From: Spirochaetota bacterium
Lineage (GTDB): Bacteria > Spirochaetota > UBA4802 > JAKQUI01
NCBI GenBank assembly: GCA_029562645.1
Contig: JAKQUI010000037.1
Coordinates: 1 to 57,738, forward strand
Direction of reading: 5' to 3'
DNA length: 57,738 nucleotides
Shown in pieces: positions 53,587-57,738 of the stretch. The position numbers and the translations under genes are program-made. The notes below the pieces were generated by a model. That model was not told the origin of the DNA. It was given only the letters and a program-made list of their open reading frames with translations, and did not search any database. The number at the start of each line of letters is the position of its first letter. Within the stretch, counting starts at the first letter, position 1.

Positions 53587-54320
53587 TTTCGGAGCGAATC
53601 GACGCGCGGCATAAAGGTCATGGTGAACACCTCGTCGCTCACGACCCGCTTCCGGAGCTTCGCGAAAACCATGATGGATTTGTAGTTTTTATAGAGCGGG
53701 CTGTCCGTCTCGATCACCGAGGGACGGACGATACCCCCGCCGAAGTCCTTGATGGTTTTAAAATGCAGGGTCTTGATGAGCATGTTTTTTTCCGTGAGGC
53801 ATTCGATTTTTACGGGGAGCTTCCGTTCTTTATCCGCCCACATCCTGATACGGTCATAGGCAACCGTCTTCGTCTTGGCTTTCAAATGCAGCAGGTACTG
53901 CTGCCCCTTCGATTCCACCGTCTCGACGTTGTATTCGGCGGCATAATCGAGCTGCAGGATATCGGCATTGTTGAAAACGCCGCCGACCACAGACTGCAGG
54001 CTGGTGATCCGCACAGGCTTTCCCACGTTGGGGATATAAAGCCACATATTCTCGCCGAGCCGCAGCGTGCTCCGCCCCTTTTCGCTGGCGGGGGAGATAA
54101 AGAGAACGACCATTTTTTCAAGACCCTTCTTCACCGAAAACATGACAAACTCTTTCTTCCTGCCGCCTGGCTCAATATTGATGAGCTTCCGGTACGACTC
54201 GTAGGATTGCGGATTGAGATTGCGATCGATTTCCTTCAACAACCTCTCATTGTCGCCGGCATATGTGGCTGCCGGACTTATCATCATTATGAGCGTTACA
54301 AGCCGAATTGCTTTTATCAT
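53583..54320 (-). CDS. LolA-like outer-membrane lipoprotein-sorting protein
   Basis: A 245-residue protein with a signal peptide (about 1-21) and the open-barrel sequence pattern of the LolA-like family: FVMFSVKKGLEKMVVLFISP, then LRLGENMWLYIPNVGK. Such proteins ferry lipids or lipoproteins across the periplasm. Next to an FtsX-type permease, an ATPase and a barrel protein, it forms what looks like a lipid or lipoprotein export pathway that differs from the housekeeping LolCDE-LolA set. Overlaps the barrel gene by ATGA. Confidence 0.8.
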   Translation of the reverse strand: MIKAIRLVTLIMMISPAATYAGDNERLLKEIDRNLNPQSYESYRKLINIEPGGRKKEFVMFSVKKGLEKMVVLFISPASEKGRSTLRLGENMWLYIPNVGKPVRITSLQSVVGGVFNNADILQLDYAAEYNVETVESKGQQYLLHLKAKTKTVAYDRIRMWADKERKLPVKIECLTEKNMLIKTLHFKTIKDFGGGIVRPSVIETDSPLYKNYKSIMVFAKLRKRVVSDEVFTMTFMPRVDSLRK

Positions 54321-54347
54321 GTCACCCTCCTCGCCCTGTCTCCTTTT

Positions 54348-55586
54348 TTATACGTGTCGCAACGCGGTTATCGGCTCCATGCGCGACGCCTTGAAAGCGG
54401 GCTGGAGACTCGCGATCAGCGAAATGATGATGACGATTATTGATATAGCAAACAGATCGGACGGGTTTACACTCGCTTTAAGAACAAGACCGGTTTGCAT
54501 GCCAAAATTAAATTTCACCTTGGCGATGTTGATCGCAAATACGACAATCACCCCGATGATTCCGCCCAGTACCGAACCCGCGGCCCCCAGGCACAGGCCC
54601 TCTACCATGAACATTGACAGAATCTTGCCCGGCATGGTCCCGATGGCGGCGATGGTGCCGATCTCACGGATGCGCTCATAGACGGCCATGATCATGACGT
54701 TCATGATGCTCACGAGCACAATCGCGACCAGCATGATGCGGATAAAAACGGTCATCACATCGATCATTTTGGCGATATTGAAAAACGGCGAGAGCGTCTC
54801 CCAGGTATGCACCTCGAGCAGCCCCGCAATGTCTCCATTGGCGTTTTTAACCAAAAGTTTTTTCATCATGGCTTCAGCTTTGTAGAGCGCTCCGAAATCC
54901 TTGAGCCGCACGGCGATCTCGCTCGCCTCCGGTTCATCCATCCGCAACAGCTCCACGCCATCCTCGTAATGAATGTAACCGTCCCTTCCGCCTGGACCGG
55001 ACAGGCTTCCCAGCACACCCGTGACGATGAATTGTTTTCCGTTAACCGACCCGTCCCTATTGGTCGCGATAATCACCGCCGTATCGCCCGGTTTGACGTT
55101 CATACCCTTCGCCAGGAGTTCCGGGATGAATATCTCACCACGCTGGAGCCCCTTCTTCCCGTCGATGATACGGTCGATGAGGAGCGGAACCGTTTTGAAT
55201 TCCTTTTCGGGATACACCGCGTTCAGCCGAATGTTAGTCGTTTCGGCGAAATTGCTAAACATCCCGCCAAATTTAATACGCACCGAATACGCTTCAACAT
55301 TCGGCATGCCGTCGAGCGCTGCTCCAATCTCCTTCACCGCAGCTTCTTTGAGCGCGAGATTCAGAGGGAGATTGTCAATCGACGACACGTAACCCTTTTT
55401 ATGTATCTGGATATGCCCCAACATCGAATCCGTAATCTGGCCGATCATCATGTTTTTAAAGGAGCCTGATACGGCAATGAACACGATAACGAATACCACC
55501 CCGATGGTGATGAGCGAAGCCGTCAGGAGGGTCCGCCGTCGGTACCTGACCAGGTTCCGAATCGCAATTTTAATTATATTATGCAT
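54348..55586 (-). CDS. FtsX/LolE-type ABC transporter permease
   Basis: A 412-residue permease with one N-terminal membrane segment, a large periplasmic domain (about 45-270) and three C-terminal segments, the MacB/LolCE topology. The N-terminus ([19 protein letters not shown]) and the VSIMNVMIMAVYERIREIGT loop are typical. It overlaps the ATPase gene by eight bases and precedes the LolA-like gene. Cargo unknown; lipid or lipoprotein is the best inference. Confidence 0.88.
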   Translation of the reverse strand: MHNIIKIAIRNLVRYRRRTLLTASLITIGVVFVIVFIAVSGSFKNMMIGQITDSMLGHIQIHKKGYVSSIDNLPLNLALKEAAVKEIGAALDGMPNVEAYSVRIKFGGMFSNFAETTNIRLNAVYPEKEFKTVPLLIDRIIDGKKGLQRGEIFIPELLAKGMNVKPGDTAVIIATNRDGSVNGKQFIVTGVLGSLSGPGGRDGYIHYEDGVELLRMDEPEASEIAVRLKDFGALYKAEAMMKKLLVKNANGDIAGLLEVHTWETLSPFFNIAKMIDVMTVFIRIMLVAIVLVSIMNVMIMAVYERIREIGTIAAIGTMPGKILSMFMVEGLCLGAAGSVLGGIIGVIVVFAINIAKVKFNFGMQTGLVLKASVNPSDLFAISIIVIIISLIASLQPAFKASRMEPITALRHV

Positions 55587-56301
55587 GTTTTCTCCCCCTC
55601 GCGGCCTTACCCTTCTTAACGACCTGTTTCGACTTCAATGCACCGTCCTCAAGTGTGTAGATGATCTCGGCCTCCCCAACGATCTTGGGGTCGTGCGTCG
55701 AGAAGATGAAGGTGGTATTGAATTCATCCCGCATCTTTTTCATCAAGCCCAGCACCATGTATGCCGTGGCGTGATCAAGGTTTGCGGTTGGTTCATCCGC
55801 CAGGACGAGTTTGGGATTGGTTGATAATGCGCGCGCAATGGCCACCCGCTGCTTCTGGCCCCCAGAGATCTGGTCGGGATATTTTCCTTTCTGGTCGGCC
55901 ATGCCCACCTCGTCGAGCAGACGAAGCACCCGTTTTTTCCGTTCGGCGGGTTCGACATTCTGCACCATGATGAGCGGGTATTCGATGTTCTCATAGACGG
56001 TCAGCACCGGCAGCAGGTTGAAATCCTGAAAAATGAAGCCGATATGCTCGCCTCTGAAGGTCGCCCGCTCCTTCCATCCCAGCGCTGGAGTCTTCACACC
56101 GACGATCTCCATGGTTCCCTCCGTGGGCATATCGAGACAGCCGATGAGGTTCAGGAGCGTCGTCTTGCCGCTCCCCGAGGGCCCCACGAAGGATACGAAT
56201 GAAGCCGGACTGATGGTGAAGCTCAGGTTTTTAATCGCCGTGATCTCGACCTCGCCGATTCGATAAATCTTCGTAATGTCACGAGCCGAAATTAAATCCA
56301 T
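55579..56301 (-). CDS. LolD/MacB-type ABC transporter ATPase
   Basis: A 240-residue ATPase with Walker [10 protein letters not shown] (40-48), signature [13 protein letters not shown] and Walker [13 protein letters not shown]. It drives the FtsX-type permease encoded next. First gene of the four-gene export operon (ATPase, permease, LolA-like, barrel). The basic C-terminus ([13 protein letters not shown]) is unusual for the family. Confidence 0.92.
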   Translation of the reverse strand: MDLISARDITKIYRIGEVEITAIKNLSFTISPASFVSFVGPSGSGKTTLLNLIGCLDMPTEGTMEIVGVKTPALGWKERATFRGEHIGFIFQDFNLLPVLTVYENIEYPLIMVQNVEPAERKKRVLRLLDEVGMADQKGKYPDQISGGQKQRVAIARALSTNPKLVLADEPTANLDHATAYMVLGLMKKMRDEFNTTFIFSTHDPKIVGEAEIIYTLEDGALKSKQVVKKGKAARGRKHA

Positions 56302-56497
56302 ATCCTACACTTCCTTATCCATTATCAATCTCATCACTTCCCATCTTGACAGTATCACTCCGAGTTGCACAGCAACATACTGCCAAACCATAGCTGCGAT
56401 CCCATCCGAGAAATAGTATTACGCATTTGACCCTGATTTTCGAATAATGGTTCAATTATTTCCCTCGAGGCCGGTAACTGGCCTCGAAAACCGGAAC
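56302..56497. other. Intergenic region with one hairpin
   Basis: It holds the presumed promoter of the exporter operon (not resolved) and a perfect 8-bp stem TCGAGGCC/GGCCTCGA (56465-56487) with a seven-base loop, without a T run on either side. The hairpin lies 11 bases after the stop of the small minus-strand gene and may end it. Confidence 0.4.
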
Positions 56498-56647
56498 TCA
56501 TTGATGTTCAAGCCGCTGCTTGAGCCTGGGGATGTCGACTTCTTTAATAAACTCGAGCGCCTTGTCATGGTCATCGTCGATTCCGATTCCGATCGCCCGC
56601 TGAACGTCAAACGCGTCAAGCTCGATAACCGTACCCTTGATTTCCAC
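56498..56647 (-). CDS. 49-residue protein with GTG start, unrecognised
   Basis: A short frame not preceded by any ATG before the upstream stop. GTG at 56647 with a G-rich stretch (GGGGGCGG) five bases upstream opens VEIKGTVIELDAFDVQRAIG, and the chain ends RLEHQ. Composition (acidic, Ile/Val periodicity, IGIGIDDDHDKALEFIKEVD) looks like a folded beta-alpha unit, not chance. It could be a true small protein or a relic of a longer gene. It lies divergent from the ArsR gene, about 110 bp away. Confidence 0.5.
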   Translation of the reverse strand: MEIKGTVIELDAFDVQRAIGIGIDDDHDKALEFIKEVDIPRLKQRLEHQ

Positions 56648-56699
56648 AAGCCGCCCCCAGCAGCAGTAAAATGTTTTTCTTCGATTCCGATAAAATATA

Positions 56700-56728
56700 T
56701 TGACGAGTATTTCTTATTTGGCTAAATT
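56700..56728 (+). promoter_or_regulatory. Promoter of the arsR-like gene with a repeated TTGTCAA element nearby
   Basis: TTGACG (56700-56705) and TAAATT (56723-56728) are 17 bases apart, about 27 bases before the regulator ATG. TTGTCAATTA overlaps the -10 and start point. A similar TTGTCAAATA occurs again around 57118-57127, before the permease gene, so both could bind the ArsR product. Confidence 0.55.
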
Positions 56729-56755
56729 GTCAATTAAGAAAACAATGGTGATTCG

Positions 56756-57094
56756 ATGAACGATGCAACAAGAAAACAATATGTGGCGCGCGCGTCCATC
56801 ATCAAGGCGATGGCGCATCCCACACGCTTGTTTGTAATCGAAGCGCTGGAAAAGGGAGAACGCTGCGTCAATGACCTTACCGACATGATTGGTGCCGATA
56901 TGTCCACTGTATCAAAACATCTATCCATTCTTAAAAACGCCGGCATCATCGGCGATAAGAAATCGGGAACCAGCGTATTTTATCATCTCAAGACCCCCTG
57001 CATACTGGGGTTCTTCGGGTGCATCGAGGATGTCATCGAGTCCAACATGCGCCAGCAGGGCGAGGTGCTCAAATCATGCAAGGCACGAAGGTGA
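56756..57094 (+). CDS. ArsR-family transcriptional repressor
   Basis: A 112-residue winged-helix protein: helix-turn-helix around NDLTDMIGADMSTVSKHLSI (39-58) and a wing (KKSGTSVFYHLKTP). Cysteines are at 37, 82, 89 and 108. The classic ELCVCDL arsenic site is replaced by ERCVNDL, so any metal site must use other Cys, perhaps 82 and 89. It precedes a permease gene by 70 bp and probably represses it in the absence of metal, metalloid or thiol stress. Confidence 0.88.
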   Translation: MNDATRKQYVARASIIKAMAHPTRLFVIEALEKGERCVNDLTDMIGADMSTVSKHLSILKNAGIIGDKKSGTSVFYHLKTPCILGFFGCIEDVIESNMRQQGEVLKSCKARR

Positions 57095-57163
57095 TTTTTT
57101 TTCTCATTATTGGTAATTTTGTCAAATATGCATCAATAACACATATCCGAATGGAGTAACTCA

Positions 57164-57738
57164 ATGAAGGTTGACTGGAAAATCGAATGGAAGGCGCTCC
57201 TGTTCATTGGCGGCTTCTTCCTTGCGCTGTTTTACATGCCGGTGGGCACCCGGCATTTCGACAATGCGGTCTTCGAGGCATTATACCTGGCGAAGTGGTA
57301 CGCGCAGGAACACGTACTCCTGTGCCTCGTCCCGGCGTTCTTCATCGCGGGCGGAATCAGCGTGTTCGTGCGCCAGGACTCGGTGATGCGGTACCTGGGC
57401 CCGGCCGCCTCGAAGTGGGTGGCCTATCCCGTCGCGTCGGTGTCCGGGACCATCCTGGCGGTGTGCTCCTGCACCGTGCTGCCGCTGTTCGCCGGGATCC
57501 ACATGCGGGGAGCGGGGCTCGGGCCTGCCACGGCGTTCCTGTATTCCGGGCCCGCCATCAACGTGCTGGCCATCATCCTGACGGCGCGGGTCCTGGGCCT
57601 GGAACTGGGTGTCGCGCGGGCGGTGGGCGCGGTCGCCTTCGCGGTGGTCATCGGCCTGCTGATGCACGCGATCTTCCGGAAGGAGGAAGCCGCCCGGGCC
57701 GGGGCCGCCTCCAGGGCGCCGGTTCAGGAGGCGCCCCG
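57164..57738 (+). CDS. ArsP/UPF0718-type permease, truncated by the window end
   Basis: The frame opens at ATG 57164 with GGAG (57153-57156) upstream and runs off the window after 191 codons. It shows four to five membrane segments and the motif CSCTVLPLFAGI (Cys101, Cys103), typical of the permease family that includes ArsP (organoarsenical export) and SO_0444-like transporters. A second family motif begins in SGPAINVLAIILT. A charged, Ala-rich stretch (KEEAARAGAASRAP) opens the central cytoplasmic loop. The neighbouring ArsR-type regulator supports metalloid- or redox-linked export. Confidence 0.85.
   Translation, partial: MKVDWKIEWKALLFIGGFFLALFYMPVGTRHFDNAVFEALYLAKWYAQEHVLLCLVPAFFIAGGISVFVRQDSVMRYLGPAASKWVAYPVASVSGTILAVCSCTVLPLFAGIHMRGAGLGPATAFLYSGPAINVLAIILTARVLGLELGVARAVGAVAFAVVIGLLMHAIFRKEEAARAGAASRAPVQEAP

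Noticed and set aside
56447-56725. A 92-codon plus-strand frame before the ArsR gene
   Set aside because: No ribosome binding site, and the opposite-strand 49-codon frame has clearly more protein-like sequence over the same bases.
1-57738. CRISPR arrays, rRNA operons, intact tRNA genes and known riboswitches
   Set aside because: None was seen; the only regularly spaced repeats are the 36-bp units at 914-1087, which lack spacers.

Overview
The window reads as a high-GC, didermic (outer-membrane-bearing) bacterium with an anaerobic or facultative lifestyle and a large signalling repertoire. Evidence: a TonB-dependent receptor, a TolC-type channel, a LolA-like protein with an outer-membrane barrel, a glycyl radical enzyme (GRE), a class III adenylate cyclase, several cyclic-nucleotide-binding domains, GGDEF domains and a chemoreceptor. 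A spirochaete (Leptospira-like) or a deltaproteobacterial relative would fit, but no rRNA or marker gene is present and the placement is only a guess.

Left edge (1-1290): an AT-rich segment unlike the rest carries the start of an IS66-like transposase running off the left end. It stops at a 3' fragment of a tRNA-Trp gene followed by a terminator. This looks like the right boundary (attR) of an integrated island. A nest of 36-bp repeats bracketed by a 28-bp inverted repeat follows.

1288-7660: an ABC-F ATPase with a MKNAD leader peptide and hairpins upstream is divergent from a TetR regulator. The TetR gene is followed by a GRE carrying an N-terminal SCP2-like lipid-binding domain and by its activating enzyme.

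7695-21468: a secreted Cys-rich repeat protein; a double cNMP-binding/double GGDEF protein; an operon RND pump - Cys-cluster protein - acyl-CoA synthetase (ADP-forming) alpha-like subunit; and a divergent operon TolC - RND pump - SDR. Neither pump has an adaptor (MFP) gene beside it.

21482-32820: two co-directional groups on the minus strand. One is an ECF vitamin-type transporter (S, fused A1-A2, T). The other is a tightly packed four-gene operon: cNMP-domain/DASS-like transporter, periplasmic sensor protein, sensor-adenylate cyclase, and transporter-HEAT-cNMP fusion. I read the second as a self-contained cAMP sensing and transport module, the most interesting system here together with the SCP2-GRE.

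32906-43408: a 32-residue Lys-rich protein behind palindromic operators, a secreted unknown, a membrane unknown, two paralogous acyl-CoA dehydrogenases, and a divergent operon TetR - MoxR AAA+ - metallopeptidase/VWA - protein built of seven exact 28-residue repeats. The operators of the two TetR genes share the core AACACCGTT.

43631-57738: a START-domain secreted protein; a TonB receptor with an operator; a second ECF transporter with an embedded methyltransferase; a metallo-beta-lactamase-fold hydrolase coupled to a chemoreceptor; an ABC exporter (ATPase, FtsX-type permease) with LolA-like and barrel proteins; a short GTG-started gene; an ArsR repressor; and a permease truncated by the window end.
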